Positions 26,419 through 35,795 of a DNA stretch of 64,000 nucleotides are shown here, piece after piece. Numbering within the stretch: position 1 is the stretch's first letter; every line of letters begins with the position of its first letter. The DNA is from G963676095 sp963676095 (lineage in GTDB: Bacteria; Bacteroidota; Bacteroidia; Bacteroidales; Prolixibacteraceae), in NCBI GenBank assembly GCA_963676095.1, contig OY781040.1, positions 6,076,001 to 6,140,000 of the forward strand. The letters run 5' to 3'. The position numbers and the translations under genes are program-made. Under the pieces are notes generated by a model that had not been told where the DNA came from, ran no database searches, and saw nothing but the letters and a program-made list of their open reading frames with translations.

Positions 26419-27711
26419 ATGAAGGGGAGGGTATCTCTTCTTTTTTTATTCATGACGGTACTGTTCTCCCCTGTCTGCGGACAGACAGATGTCCGGTACG
26501 AAGATCTATTGGAAGTTCCGTTGATTTTCTCTGAAATTAATCCGGAAAGCCCTGTAGGTATCTTTTCTTTGGACTTACCTTTTTATTTTCCGTCTGATTT
26601 TAGCACCAGACCCCGGAATCAATTCTCTTTTGGCTATTCCATGGGGAATGTATGGCTTCCGCAAACACGGGTATATTATCCCCAAAATATGTCGCGGCAA
26701 CAAGAAATTGCTGTTAGCCAGATGTATATGACACTCAGGCCTCAATATTTTGAGGATATGGACATCAAAACCCAGCAGAAAGTTTATGGGGCAGACGGTA
26801 TACTGCAGCATTTTAGGTTTATGCTCCTGCATTCATGGAAAAGGAACAGTCTAATAATGAACATGAACCTTCATACACTAAACGGAGGAAGATCTCCTCT
26901 GAATTTTTTTGTGAGCGACACCTTTATTGAGTGGTACCATTCTACCTTTGCTATTGCCGATAACTATGGACGCCGTTTGTATCCTTTTGACAAAGCCTTT
27001 TTTGAGTTTAAGGATGAAAACGGGAAAGTTTTCAGAAAAGACAAAGGTGACGTTTTTACCGGAGTGTTCGACCTGCACTATTACCGTGACCTCATTGACT
27101 GTGTTGATGCAAAATCGCATTTTTATTCCCAGGCTGGTTTTCATTTATCAATACCGCTAAATCATTTTCATTCATATATTATCCCTGGTTTATCGGCAGG
27201 AGCCCGGTATGATTTTATGTTGGGTGCCCGGTCTTCTTTTTCGTTTGCACTGGATGGCGTCGTCACCGACCAGACATTTCTGAAGACCGGTAGCGGAGTC
27301 CATGCGATAGACTGGAAGTATCGTAAAGAAGTAAAATTGTATTTCGGAATTAATCTGCTCTCCAGGAAGAAAAAGACAACAACGATTGGCATTCTCAATA
27401 ATTACCAGGATGCCCTTATGAAAGGCGCTGATTTTAAGTGGAATCAGACGGGATATGACAAGCTGGGGATGCGATTTCTGGAGGAGGGGGATACCTGGGA
27501 GGGTGAACCTGTCAGCCAGGAATTCTGGCTGACTAAACTTACTCCTGCATCATTGTATTATTTTTCATGGAAAACTTACCTGTTGGCAGGCTTTCACAGG
27601 AAAGGACGGGCTTTTACCGTTTATATCGGCGAGGACCTATTCTACCTTGACAATTCTCCTGATTTTCAGATCGGGTTTCAGTATTGTTTTCCACTGTCGT
27701 TTAGAAAATAG
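26419..27711 (+). CDS. Conserved secreted beta-barrel-like protein, unknown function
   Basis: I start at ATG 26419-26421 (430 aa), since the earlier TTG adds six residues ahead of the signal peptide MKGRVSLLFLFMTVLFSPVCGQ. After it come many alternating hydrophobic/aromatic strands (for example NQFSFGYSMGNVWLPQTRVYY, WKTYLLAGFHRKGRAFTVYI) ending in FQIGFQYCFPLSFRK. A terminal aromatic-rich strand is common in outer-membrane barrels. I do not recognise a family. A role as an outer-membrane channel or surface protein is inference. It lies in its own unit between the FRG gene and DoxX. Confidence 0.6.
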   Translation: MKGRVSLLFLFMTVLFSPVCGQTDVRYEDLLEVPLIFSEINPESPVGIFSLDLPFYFPSDFSTRPRNQFSFGYSMGNVWLPQTRVYYPQNMSRQQEIAVSQMYMTLRPQYFEDMDIKTQQKVYGADGILQHFRFMLLHSWKRNSLIMNMNLHTLNGGRSPLNFFVSDTFIEWYHSTFAIADNYGRRLYPFDKAFFEFKDENGKVFRKDKGDVFTGVFDLHYYRDLIDCVDAKSHFYSQAGFHLSIPLNHFHSYIIPGLSAGARYDFMLGARSSFSFALDGVVTDQTFLKTGSGVHAIDWKYRKEVKLYFGINLLSRKKKTTTIGILNNYQDALMKGADFKWNQTGYDKLGMRFLEEGDTWEGEPVSQEFWLTKLTPASLYYFSWKTYLLAGFHRKGRAFTVYIGEDLFYLDNSPDFQIGFQYCFPLSFRK

Positions 27712-28008
27712 CAGAAGCTTATTTTTGCATCTTTCGTTTCCGGGAAAAACTGATTTCCGTTTTTTTGGAACAGGTTTTATTCAACCGAAAATAGCCAGCT
27801 CAGTCTTACTCCATCAAGATAAGTTTCAGCAAGATTTTCTGTCTTCCAGCTTTCCATATGGCTTTTCCTTTCTTATTGCTTATATATGTTCTGTTTTACC
27901 GGAATGGTCATTTTACCTGCATTGCGTGAAAATGAGATTAGTCTATGAACAAAAATGAGCCAGTACTGTTCAAAAGCTCAAAAATATTTCATTCTAAATA
28001 ATAGTATA
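27712..28008. other. Intergenic stretch without a credible gene
   Basis: 297 bp between the barrel gene and doxX with no supported ORF. Confidence 0.4.
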
Positions 28009-28413
28009 ATGGTAACGAAAAATTTTGATTTAGGTGTTCTCGTTTTGAGGATCAGCATCGGTCTCCTCATGTTGTTTCATGGTATTGGAAAATTAATGGG
28101 TGGTTTAGTTTTTATCCAGGGAATGCTTGAAGCAAAAGGAATTCCTTCTTTTATTGCGTACGGGGTCCTTGTCGGGGAGGTTCTGGCGCCTGCTGCAATC
28201 CTGATCGGATTCAGAACGCGAATTGCTGCCCTGATTTATGCATTCAATCTTGTTGTAGCCATTTTATTGGTACATACCGGACAGTTTTTTACACTGAGTG
28301 AACAGGGAGGATGGGCTCTTGAATTAATCGGTCTGTACCTGTTCGGTGCCATTACCCTATTTTTCACCGGGGCTGGAAAATATGCGGTTTCTGTAAGCAA
28401 TAAGTGGGATTAA
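28009..28413 (+). CDS. DoxX-family integral membrane protein
   Basis: I start at ATG 28009-28011 (134 aa plus stop), because the frame upstream to 27955 lacks the hydrophobic pattern. Four membrane segments follow: LGVLVLRISIGLLMLFHGIGKLMGG, FIAYGVLVGEVLAPAAILIGF, IAALIYAFNLVVAILLVHTGQFF, and the C-terminal LIGLYLFGAITLFFTGAGKY, all matching DoxX. The GIGKLMGG and VGEVLAPAAILIG segments are characteristic. Family members have roles in quinone-linked redox or membrane stress but no firm general function. It is a single gene with no partner. Confidence 0.85.
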   Translation: MVTKNFDLGVLVLRISIGLLMLFHGIGKLMGGLVFIQGMLEAKGIPSFIAYGVLVGEVLAPAAILIGFRTRIAALIYAFNLVVAILLVHTGQFFTLSEQGGWALELIGLYLFGAITLFFTGAGKYAVSVSNKWD

Positions 28414-28542
28414 TTAAATAACGGGAAGAGAGTGTCCTGAGGATGGTATTCAACTCCGGACATCTCCTGTTGCCGATTTTTTTGTTCGCTTTTATGGTTT
28501 CTTTGCTCTTTCCGTGATTTGACAATCGCAAATCTTTAGTAA

Positions 28543-29707
28543 TTAGTCTTTAAGCTTCATAATAATAACAGGATTATCTCCTTCCTGCAATTTTTTGACT
28601 ATCTGTATAAAAGGGGGATAAATAAGATTTGTGTGTTTGTTTTGGTTATAGAAATCAATGGCATTTAATGCATCGATATAAGAGATCAGGCAATTTTTTT
28701 TATCAGAAAAGTTTGGAAAAAAACAAGGATAGTTTCCAATATCTTCGGATATAATGGAAAATAGATTTTTCTTTTTGTCAAAGATTCCTACTCCCAGTAA
28801 ATCTACTTTTTGATCCTTATATTTCAATGCAGAGATATTATTTTTTGATAACCATTTCCCAAATTGAATAATTAAAAATTGTTTCGTTTCAAGAGGAACA
28901 GGTCTTATATAGTCTGCCGATATTTTGTCAAATTCGGAAAAGTCTCCTGAATATTCGAACCTTTCTTTTTCTGGTAATTTGTATTTGCCCAGATTTAACA
29001 CAAATTTTGGACGAAGATCGTTTGTTGGGGATATTTGAAAAAGAGTATCATTATGAAAGGTTGAAATTTTGAGCGAATTAGTGGTTCCAAAAATATATTA
29101 TAAAATGGATATATAATCCCTTCCGGATAAATTTTTACATTTCTGAATCTTTCATATTTTATTGTATCGGATAATTTGCCTTGATTACTAAATATTTCGA
29201 TATTGCCAGTGAGAAAATTTAAGGAAATAAAATGATTATTAATTTTTTCAAAAAATAATCGGCTGGGAAAATGAGTTGAGGCTATAAAGTTCCCATTTAG
29301 GTCAAATCTGACAATTCTATCGCCACCATTGATATACAGTGTGTCAGAACAGATAAACAAGCCCCTGTTTTGGATATATTCCCGGGGCCTTTCCCTCTAC
29401 TGCCTATTTTGCATATAAATCAGCCATTGGAGTCGAACTTTAAGATTGAATTATCCCATATATAAAGATTATTTTTATAATATATGATCTGCTGTATTTC
29501 TTCAATATTACAATTCGGACCTGTTTCCAATGGAATATATTGTATTGTATCCATGAATTTTGCCAACGACTGTTCATTTTCATTACGATTGTCCAAGGCC
29601 ATTTCTATATCTATTTGTTGTAGATTGCTGCTTATAAATCCGGTTTGTTTCTTGTGATTAGTGCAACTGGCAGCTATGATTACTAAGATCCAGAGAATTT
29701 TTTTCAT
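28543..29707 (-). pseudogene. Broken 6-bladed beta-propeller lipoprotein gene
   Basis: Three minus-strand pieces in different frames make up one protein. Piece 1 (29420-29707) starts MKKILWILVIIAASCTNHKK, a lipoprotein signal, then YIPLETGPNCNIEEI, and stops at an in-frame TGA (29420-29422) right after the FDSNG turn that normally continues. Piece 2 (about 28995-29375) carries CSDTLYINGGDRIVRFDLNG in another frame, so a frameshift lies near 29360-29380. Piece 3 (28543-29100) resumes the family pattern (NDTLFQISPTNDLRPKFVLN, then KLQEGDNPVIIMKLKD at the end), a second frameshift in the A-run at 29089-29093. The 6-bladed beta-propeller (DUF4934-like) family is common in Bacteroidota PULs and surface regulons. 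The gene is dead; no PUL genes remain beside it. Confidence 0.85.
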
Positions 29708-29802
29708 CGTAGAATTATTTGTCTGAAAATCTGTAGTTTTCTGTGTTATATCATGTGTATAGATTGGTTTCTATGGTTAATCGGTCCCTGTGGTTTTATA
29801 GT

Positions 29803-30948
29803 CTAAGCCCTTTGCTTCATGTAGCGATGGGTCAACCATTTTCTTACCGGCAAATCGTACAATTTCAGGCTGCCGTAGGCAACAGCTACAGACGAGACGA
29901 GTACCAGCAATGCCGCAGGCCAGGCCTCCTCCATCGAAACGCGGTTATCCACTACCCAGGCGGTGAAGATGTAAATCATCGGGTAATGAGTGATGTATAA
30001 CGGGTAGGAAATATCGCCAAAAAATTTGCAAAGTTTTGGTGCAAGTTTCCCTTTTAGCTGCCCGCTTGCGCCAATATAGACAATTAACGGGAATAAGAAT
30101 ATGATGGACAATGAATCGTAAAGTCCGTTCTTCCAGAGATGCTCGCTACCTCCGATCCGTGGAAAAGATAGGGTCGCGATTACCAGAAGGCTGCACCATG
30201 AAAATGCGTACTTTATTTGTCCTAGTTTACTGATACGCGAGAGTAGGAGGCCCGCAAAGAAAGGGTACATCAAGCGAGTAAATCCAATACGAAGTTGCAC
30301 GGGGTCGACTGACCACCCTCCGATAACATCGCCATTCGGGCTGGTAACGGCAAGGTGTATTAAAGCACATCCGGCTATAAAAACGAGCACGGAGAGTGCT
30401 GTCTTTGAGAATTTTTTGATGAAAAGAGCATAGAGGATGTTCGCAATATATTCAAAGAAAAGGGACCAGGCCGGACCATCAAGCGGGTGCATTTCGCTCC
30501 ATCCTCTTATGTCCATCGACTTTGTTACCGGCAATAATGTAAAGCCAATCAGCATTACAATCAGCAATTTCCACAATGGGGTCCCGTTTATTCCGGAGAA
30601 CAACGCCGGAGACGCGCTGAAATAAAAACCAATGGCCCCGATAATCATCCCGAGGATGATCATGGGATGAAGACGGATTAGCCGGCGCTTGAAAAAATCT
30701 TTCAATGTCATTTTTTTCCAGCGGTCATCATAGGCATATCCAATCACAAAACCTGAAAGAACAAAGAAAAAATCTACCGCCAGATAGCCGTGATTAATAA
30801 TTTGTTTTAGATGATTACCTCCGGAAAAAGTTTCGAAAAGATGAAAAATAACGACTATAACCGAGGCGACGCCACGCAGGCCATCCAGAATTTCATAATG
30901 TTTTTTGGAATCAGAGAAAACGGAAGTCTGGGATTTAGTTGGGGTCAT
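29803..30948 (-). CDS. Acyltransferase 3 family membrane protein (OafA/YrhL-like)
   Basis: The product has 381 aa and about ten membrane helices. It begins with the family motif HYEILDGLRGVASVIVVIFH (Arg and His of the LRG...FH pattern near residue 24-37), then the DFFFVLSGFVIGYAY helix and the KRRLIRLHPMIILGMI segment typical of acyltransferase 3. These enzymes attach acetyl or similar groups to carbohydrates of envelope polymers, using cytosolic acyl-CoA. It stands alone, divergent from the next gene, with no polysaccharide cluster nearby, so the target is unknown. Its composition is more GC-rich than the genes on either side. Confidence 0.88.
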   Translation of the reverse strand: MTPTKSQTSVFSDSKKHYEILDGLRGVASVIVVIFHLFETFSGGNHLKQIINHGYLAVDFFFVLSGFVIGYAYDDRWKKMTLKDFFKRRLIRLHPMIILGMIIGAIGFYFSASPALFSGINGTPLWKLLIVMLIGFTLLPVTKSMDIRGWSEMHPLDGPAWSLFFEYIANILYALFIKKFSKTALSVLVFIAGCALIHLAVTSPNGDVIGGWSVDPVQLRIGFTRLMYPFFAGLLLSRISKLGQIKYAFSWCSLLVIATLSFPRIGGSEHLWKNGLYDSLSIIFLFPLIVYIGASGQLKGKLAPKLCKFFGDISYPLYITHYPMIYIFTAWVVDNRVSMEEAWPAALLVLVSSVAVAYGSLKLYDLPVRKWLTHRYMKQRA

Positions 30949-31109
30949 TAAATTATGTTCTAATTGTTCAGATTCAAAAATAGTAAAATGTAGTTTTTAT
31001 GTTCCGATCTGTAAAAATATTGTACAGTTTTTTTATCTTAGATGTAGGTGTATTCTATTTCTTTCAATATTTGTTATGCCGTTTATTTTCAAAATGCCTG
31101 TTATGATCT

Positions 31110-31790
31110 TTACTTCCTTTTTATCATCAACATTTTATTCCCGTTTTTTTGAAATTCATAATCAACCTTTTCTATTGATACTTGATAATCTGTTTGAAAG
31201 TAGTCGATTAAGTCATCCAGTAATTCAGATTTCTTCGCGTCCAGGTCTAAAATCGGAAATATCCTGATCTCTTTAGCAATTCTCAGCATCTCCGTCATTG
31301 AAGATATATGAAAATCGAGGCCAAGCTGGGAGTATAAAATCAAAAAATGAGAACTTAGCCCTAAATCAAAGGATAAGTCTTTAAAAACTGTCCTATTGGG
31401 CATTTCATGATTTAGATAACGGCCTGATTTTTTCCCGATTTCAAAATCATAGAGAAAATTGTCCATTGCAGACAGGCGAGTTCGTTCCAGTTCCCGGATA
31501 TTCTTAATTTTGGTCCACACAAAATTACCCGTGTTATTTTTTGTTTGTTCTATTACAGTGTCTTTTATTTCCTCAATCCTTCGTTTTATCTCATGTGTTG
31601 AGAACTGGTAAATTGGATCTATGGAGATTACATTTTTATTTAAGCGGGTCATTTCACTATTAAAACTTGCAGGGCCATCTCCAAAGCTGATGATCCTCAT
31701 ATTTAAATCTGAATCAGTCAGGCCAAACATGCTTTTATATTCTCCCAAAGTTCGTCCCCACGGAACAGTATTTTTCAATTCAAATGCCAT
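31110..31790 (-). CDS. SAM-dependent methyltransferase-like protein, unknown target
   Basis: The product has 226 aa. MRIISFGDGPASFNSEMTR near residue 31 resembles the glycine-rich nucleotide loop of class I methyltransferases (usual GxGxG-type; here GDGPASF), followed by VISIDPIYQFS, an acidic end of the second strand. The late LRIAKEIRIFPILDLDAK fits the hydrophobic core strands. No catalytic signature is clear, so substrate is unknown. No signal peptide. It is a single gene, AT-rich, with a terminator-like hairpin in its upstream region (31959-31985) that belongs to no present neighbour on that side. Confidence 0.6.
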   Translation of the reverse strand: MAFELKNTVPWGRTLGEYKSMFGLTDSDLNMRIISFGDGPASFNSEMTRLNKNVISIDPIYQFSTHEIKRRIEEIKDTVIEQTKNNTGNFVWTKIKNIRELERTRLSAMDNFLYDFEIGKKSGRYLNHEMPNRTVFKDLSFDLGLSSHFLILYSQLGLDFHISSMTEMLRIAKEIRIFPILDLDAKKSELLDDLIDYFQTDYQVSIEKVDYEFQKNGNKMLMIKRK

Positions 31791-32185
31791 ATCTTGATTG
31801 TTTTAGTGTTGGTATGTTATTGCTTCACATCACTTAATATTTGTAGAAAAGAAGGATAAATGATTACATCAACTAATAAAATATTTTTATCTCCGGGTAT
31901 TCTTATTCCCTGTGAATTACATTTTTATAATGCTAGTAATAATGCCTTCGTATAATAAAAAAGGCCCCCGGGAAAGAGGCCTTTTCCTGAATAATTAAAT
32001 GAGCCAGGGAAAATCTTGAAATGAATCGCTGAATTTATAAAATCGGTCTAATATACAAACATTATATAAGTTACGTCTAAAGGCGTACTTTTTTATTTGC
32101 GTATTACAGATTTTCTTAACCGGAGGTCAGGTTCTTGATCTGTACTAAATAATCCGGATTACTTTTCAAAATGACTACTGCTTAT
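31791..32185. other. Divergent gap with an orphan hairpin
   Basis: 395 bp between the divergent methyltransferase-like and higA-like genes. I see no credible CDS. It contains the terminator-like hairpin described separately and short AT-rich runs. Confidence 0.5.
31959..31985. terminator. Orphan hairpin terminator in a divergent gap
   Basis: An 8-bp perfect stem (aaaaggcc at 31959-31966, ggcctttt at 31978-31985) flanked by A and T runs looks like a working bidirectional terminator. Yet both flanking genes point away from it, so it ends no present transcript. It probably marks a lost gene or an sRNA; this is inference. Confidence 0.55.
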
Positions 32186-32215
32186 TTTGATTCTGAATAA
32201 AATAATCTATATTTG
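32186..32215 (+). promoter_or_regulatory. Bacteroidota-type promoter of the higA-like gene
   Basis: TTTG at 32186-32189, an 18-bp spacer, and TAtaTTTG at 32208-32215 match both parts of the Bacteroidota consensus (-33 TTTG, -7 TAnnTTTG). The start codon follows 18 bp later, so the leader is short or the site may be autoregulated by the HTH product, which would be inference. Confidence 0.65.
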
Positions 32216-32233
32216 TTTTTTAACATAAATAAT

Positions 32234-32611
32234 ATGGAAAGTAAAACAATGATTAGGACTGAGACCGAGTATAGTGTGGTATTGGAAAGGATAGAAGAGT
32301 TAAGTCCACTAGTCAATGAAGATACACCTATGACAGACCGGAATCTGATAGAAATGGAATTACTTTTAAATTTAGTGGCCGACTATAATGAATTTCATTA
32401 CCCGATGATCGTGAAACTATCGTTGCCGAAGGCTATTAGGTTTCGTATGTCAGAAATGGGACTGACCAGAAAAGACCTTTCTGAACTTCTCCAGGTAAGC
32501 CCGTCCATGGTAGGTAAATATCTTTCAGGGAAAAGTGAACCTACTCTTAAAGTTGCCCGGGAGATATGCAAGAAACTGGATATTGATGCGAATATCGTGT
32601 TGGGGCTATAA
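32234..32611 (+). CDS. HigA-type HTH transcriptional regulator / antitoxin-like protein
   Basis: I choose ATG 32234-32236 (125 aa), because it lies just downstream of the promoter at 32186-32215, whereas the earlier ATG at 32213 overlaps the -7 element. The last 60 residues form an HTH_3 (Xre/Cro) fold: LTRKDLSELLQVSPSMVGKYL, then GKSEPTLKVAREICKKLDID. The first half (residues 1-65) is helical and similar to COG5499 HigA antitoxins. No HigB-type toxin gene is recognisable on either side (32040-32230 and 32612-32859 lack a toxin-like ORF). So it is a solitary antitoxin or an ordinary regulator. It has no signal peptide or membrane segment. Confidence 0.75.
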   Translation: MESKTMIRTETEYSVVLERIEELSPLVNEDTPMTDRNLIEMELLLNLVADYNEFHYPMIVKLSLPKAIRFRMSEMGLTRKDLSELLQVSPSMVGKYLSGKSEPTLKVAREICKKLDIDANIVLGL

Positions 32612-32811
32612 AAAACACTGAATAGGAGATATCCCTGGGTGAAAACTGTGGCTTTCATGACTTGTTATATATTGTGTTTGCTGACAGCCTGCCTGCGGAT
32701 AGCCGGATTAATGACAATGGCATTGAAGTGGAGTTCGAACTGAAATTAAACTGGAGAATAAGGAAATCCTTGGAAAAAAAATGGTAGGAAATATAGTAGG
32801 ATTTAAATTAA

Positions 32812-32845
32812 AAAACCTCTGCAAACGTTAATCTACAGAGATTTT
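32812..32845 (-). terminator. Terminator of the tRNA-Thr gene
   Basis: Stem aaaacctctg (32812-32821) with cagagatttt (32836-32845), one C/A mismatch, followed on the minus strand by a T-run. It lies about 15 bp past the 3' end of the minus-strand tRNA. Confidence 0.55.
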
Positions 32846-32859
32846 ATTTTTCCAATCAG

Positions 32860-32931
32860 AGCCTCTCAAGGGACTTGAACCCTCGACCTGCTCATTACGA
32901 GTGAGCTGCTCTACCACTGAGCTAAAGAGGC
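32860..32931 (-). tRNA. tRNA-Thr (anticodon CGU)
   Basis: The minus strand gives a full cloverleaf of 72 nt. The acceptor stem GCCTCTT pairs with GAGAGGC. The D-stem/loop is AGCTCAGTGGTAGAGC. The anticodon stem GCTCA/TGAGC holds the loop CTCGTAA, reading anticodon CGT for ACG codons (Thr). The T-arm GAGGG TTCAAGT CCCTT is standard. The 3' CCA is not encoded, as usual for many Bacteroidota. It stands alone between the HTH gene and lon. Such tRNA loci are common integration targets, but I see no integrase or attachment repeat here. Confidence 0.93.
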
Positions 32932-33067
32932 AATAAATTTCTCGCAAATATATTAATTTGAAAATAAGTGACAACTTTATCCCAAAGGATTTTTACAGTA
33001 AATTCTTGTTTGTGTTGTTTAATTCATTGATAGTTATTCTATTAAACATAGAAATAAAGCCACTGAT

Positions 33068-35476
33068 TTATGACTTTATTTTCTGTTGATGCCTGTATTT
33101 GCCATTATATGCGATTTTCAGGATATCCTCGAAATAATCCGCGAAGTGAGGAGTGATGCCTTTTTTCAGATATTCCGGGAGTTCGTCGAAATCTTTCCTG
33201 TTCTCAAGCGGGAAGATCAGTTCAAAAACCTTAACCCTCCGTGCGGCAATGGTTTTCTCCCGCACTCCTCCGATTGGCAATACTTTCCCAGTCAGTGTCA
33301 GCTCTCCTGTCATAGCCAATCCTTTTTTTATGGCTTTCCCTTTTGCCAGAGAGTGAAGAGCAAGGGCCATGGTTACGCCGGCAGAAGGGCCGTCCTTGGG
33401 GGTTGCGCCTGCCGGGACATGCAGGTGAATGAAATGATTATCGAAGAAATTTTCTCCTTTTTCCTTTGCCATGAGCGAGCGGATATAGGAATAGGCAATT
33501 TCTGATGATTCCTGCATGACATTCCCCAACTGTCCGGTTTGCCTGAAGCCTGGATTTTTTCCTTTTATTCCGGAAGCCTCGATGTACAGGGTTGCCCCGC
33601 CCATTGCAGTCCAGGCCAACCCAAGTGTCACGCCGGGGAACGACCTTTTGTAAAGCTCTTCAGGAGAGAATGGGGGCTGTCCAAGGTATTTTACGATATT
33701 CTTTTGAGTGATACTGATCTTTTCTACTTCCTTTTCTGTCTGTTGCAGGGTGGCCTTCCGCATAATCTTTTTAATCTGGTTCTCAAGTCCCCTGACGCCG
33801 GCTTCCCGGGCATAACCATCAATAATCCGGACCAACGCCGGATCGGTAATTGTTACATCATTGGATTTTAGTCCATGTTCCCTTCTTTGTTTCGGGATCA
33901 GGTACCGTTTGGCTATTTCCATTTTTTCTTCCAGAATATAGCCTGAGAGTTTGATGATTTCCATCCTGTCGATCAGGGGAAGCGGGATGGTATCGAGCTG
34001 GTTGGCTGTTGTAACAAAGAGAATGTTTGAGAGGTCGAACCTCACGTCCAGGTAATGGTCCAGGAACTCGCTGTTTTGCTCAGGGTCGAGTACCTCAAGC
34101 AATGCTGCGGCAGGGTCGCCCTGATAGCTGGCGCCTACCTTGTCAATTTCGTCGAGCATGATGACCGGGTTGGACACTTCGGTTCGGCTCAGGCTTTGGA
34201 TCAGTTTGCCTGGCATGGCGCCAATGTAGGTTCTACGGTGCCCTTTTATTTCTGCTTCGTCCCGCATGCCTCCGAGCGAGAACCGGTAAAACTTTCGGCC
34301 AAGGGCGTCAGCAATCGACTTGCCGATAGAGGTTTTCCCAACCCCCGGAGGACCTACCAGGCAAATAATCGACCCGGAAACTTTTCCCCTTTTTGCGATC
34401 GTACTAATAAATTCAAGGATCCGTTGCTTGACATCATTAAGGCCGTAATGCTGTTCATCGAGAATTTTTCTGGCAGCAGCAAGGTCATAATTGTCGTTTG
34501 AAAAGATGCCCCAGGGCAGGTCTGTGATCCAGTTCAGGTAAGTTCTGGAAACCTGGTACTCTGCAGATCCGGCCTCCAGTGTCCTTATTTTGTTCAGTTC
34601 GTTCTGCACGACTTTTGCCGCTTCTTCAGATAAACTCAATTTTTTAATTTTGTTTTCTATTTCTTCAATCTCACTGGTTTTCCCGTCTTTTTCGAGTCCC
34701 AGTTCTTTTTTGATGACCTTTAACTGTTCGCGCAGAAAAAATTCGCGTTGCTGTTTTGATACTTTTTCTTCGATTTGCTTCTGTATATCCTGTTGCAGCT
34801 GGCTTAGTTCAATTTCTTCTTTCAAAAGCAGCAGTAATTTTTCTCCTCTTTCATACAGGTCTGTCGCTTCAATCAGGGATTGGAGTTTTTCACCTTCAGC
34901 TGTGAGAAAAGAGGCTACCATGTCCATTAAAAGACCCGGTTTCTCCATGCCCACCTGCGAAATGGCCAGCTTCATCTGTTCCTGGAACACGGGGTTGAGC
35001 TTGATCAGCTCCTTTACAGAATTAATAATTGCGAGGGTGTAAGCTTTCAGTTCGTTTGATGGCGGGTTTTTCCCGTCATAGTCATACTCAACTTGCCATT
35101 TGGGGATATTATCCCTGGTAATTTCCTTTTTGTAATGAAAGCGGGTGAGCGCCTGTGCGAAGAAATGTATGGTGTCTTCAGTCTGGTTGATCACCTTAAA
35201 AATTTTGAGTAGTGTCCCGGTTTTGTAAAGTTCAGATTTCAGATAATTTTTTTCGTCGACTTCCTTAATCATGGAAACACCGATAAATCCATTATCCTTT
35301 TCCAGGGCGTGATCGACATAATCTACCACTTTTTTATTCATGAAAGATAATGGCAATGTTAATCCGGGGAAAACAGGCCGGTTTTCCAAGGGGAGAACGA
35401 CGATGTTGTCCGGAAAAATATCTGAAACCAGGACAATGCCTGAATCCTTATTGATATTGTTATTGTTTTCCATCAT
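33068..35476 (-). CDS. lon: ATP-dependent protease Lon
   Basis: The product has 802 aa. The N-terminal LON substrate domain starts with VLPLENRPVFPGLTLPLSF, and a coiled-coil region around residue 200-290 follows (QQDIQKQIEEKVSKQQREFF). The AAA+ module shows Walker A GPPGVGKTSIGKSIA near residue 370 and Walker B PVIMLDEIDKVG. The C-terminal serine protease has the catalytic Ser698 in DGPSAGVTM and the Lys about 43 residues later in KVLPIGGVREKTIAARR. It degrades damaged and regulatory proteins in the cytoplasm. It begins 13 bp after the trxA stop on the same strand, so the two are probably one transcript. No missing catalytic residue. Confidence 0.97.
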   Translation of the reverse strand: MMENNNNINKDSGIVLVSDIFPDNIVVLPLENRPVFPGLTLPLSFMNKKVVDYVDHALEKDNGFIGVSMIKEVDEKNYLKSELYKTGTLLKIFKVINQTEDTIHFFAQALTRFHYKKEITRDNIPKWQVEYDYDGKNPPSNELKAYTLAIINSVKELIKLNPVFQEQMKLAISQVGMEKPGLLMDMVASFLTAEGEKLQSLIEATDLYERGEKLLLLLKEEIELSQLQQDIQKQIEEKVSKQQREFFLREQLKVIKKELGLEKDGKTSEIEEIENKIKKLSLSEEAAKVVQNELNKIRTLEAGSAEYQVSRTYLNWITDLPWGIFSNDNYDLAAARKILDEQHYGLNDVKQRILEFISTIAKRGKVSGSIICLVGPPGVGKTSIGKSIADALGRKFYRFSLGGMRDEAEIKGHRRTYIGAMPGKLIQSLSRTEVSNPVIMLDEIDKVGASYQGDPAAALLEVLDPEQNSEFLDHYLDVRFDLSNILFVTTANQLDTIPLPLIDRMEIIKLSGYILEEKMEIAKRYLIPKQRREHGLKSNDVTITDPALVRIIDGYAREAGVRGLENQIKKIMRKATLQQTEKEVEKISITQKNIVKYLGQPPFSPEELYKRSFPGVTLGLAWTAMGGATLYIEASGIKGKNPGFRQTGQLGNVMQESSEIAYSYIRSLMAKEKGENFFDNHFIHLHVPAGATPKDGPSAGVTMALALHSLAKGKAIKKGLAMTGELTLTGKVLPIGGVREKTIAARRVKVFELIFPLENRKDFDELPEYLKKGITPHFADYFEDILKIAYNGKYRHQQKIKS

Positions 35477-35489
35477 GTTTCTGTTTTTT

Positions 35490-35795
35490 TTAACGATTTA
35501 TGTGCTGCCTGATAATATTCCTGAGGTCCTCAGCGGATGTTACTCCGGATTGCCGCCATAATGTGTTCCCGTTTTTAAACAGCATTAGTGTCGGGACGCC
35601 CTGTATTCCATACTGTCCTGCTATCTCAGGGTTCTTGTCCACATCTACTTTAAGTACCTTTATTGTTCCTGTCATTTCCCGGGCAAGTTCGTGCAATATA
35701 GGCGACTGCACTTTGCAAGGCTGGCACCACTCGGCGGAAAAGTCCACCAAAACTGGAATATCAGAATTAATCAGTGATTTAAAATTTCCCTTCAT
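35490..35795 (-). CDS. trxA: Thioredoxin with WCQPC active site
   Basis: The product has 101 aa. It shows the thioredoxin fold: VLVDFSAEWCQPCKVQSP at residues 15-32 (redox cysteines at 24 and 27), DVDKNPEIAGQYGIQGVPTL with cis-Pro68, and the C-terminal KNGNTLWRQSGV. The usual WCGPC is WCQPC, so redox potential or partner choice may differ. No signal peptide, hence cytosolic. Its stop is 13 bp before the lon start. The linkage of a thioredoxin and Lon suggests shared control in stress, which is inference. Confidence 0.9.
   Translation of the reverse strand: MKGNFKSLINSDIPVLVDFSAEWCQPCKVQSPILHELAREMTGTIKVLKVDVDKNPEIAGQYGIQGVPTLMLFKNGNTLWRQSGVTSAEDLRNIIRQHINR

Noticed and set aside
32612..32811. 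HigB-type toxin gene next to the higA-like gene
   Set aside because: Only a short frame (about 38 codons without a start) is present; no toxin motif.
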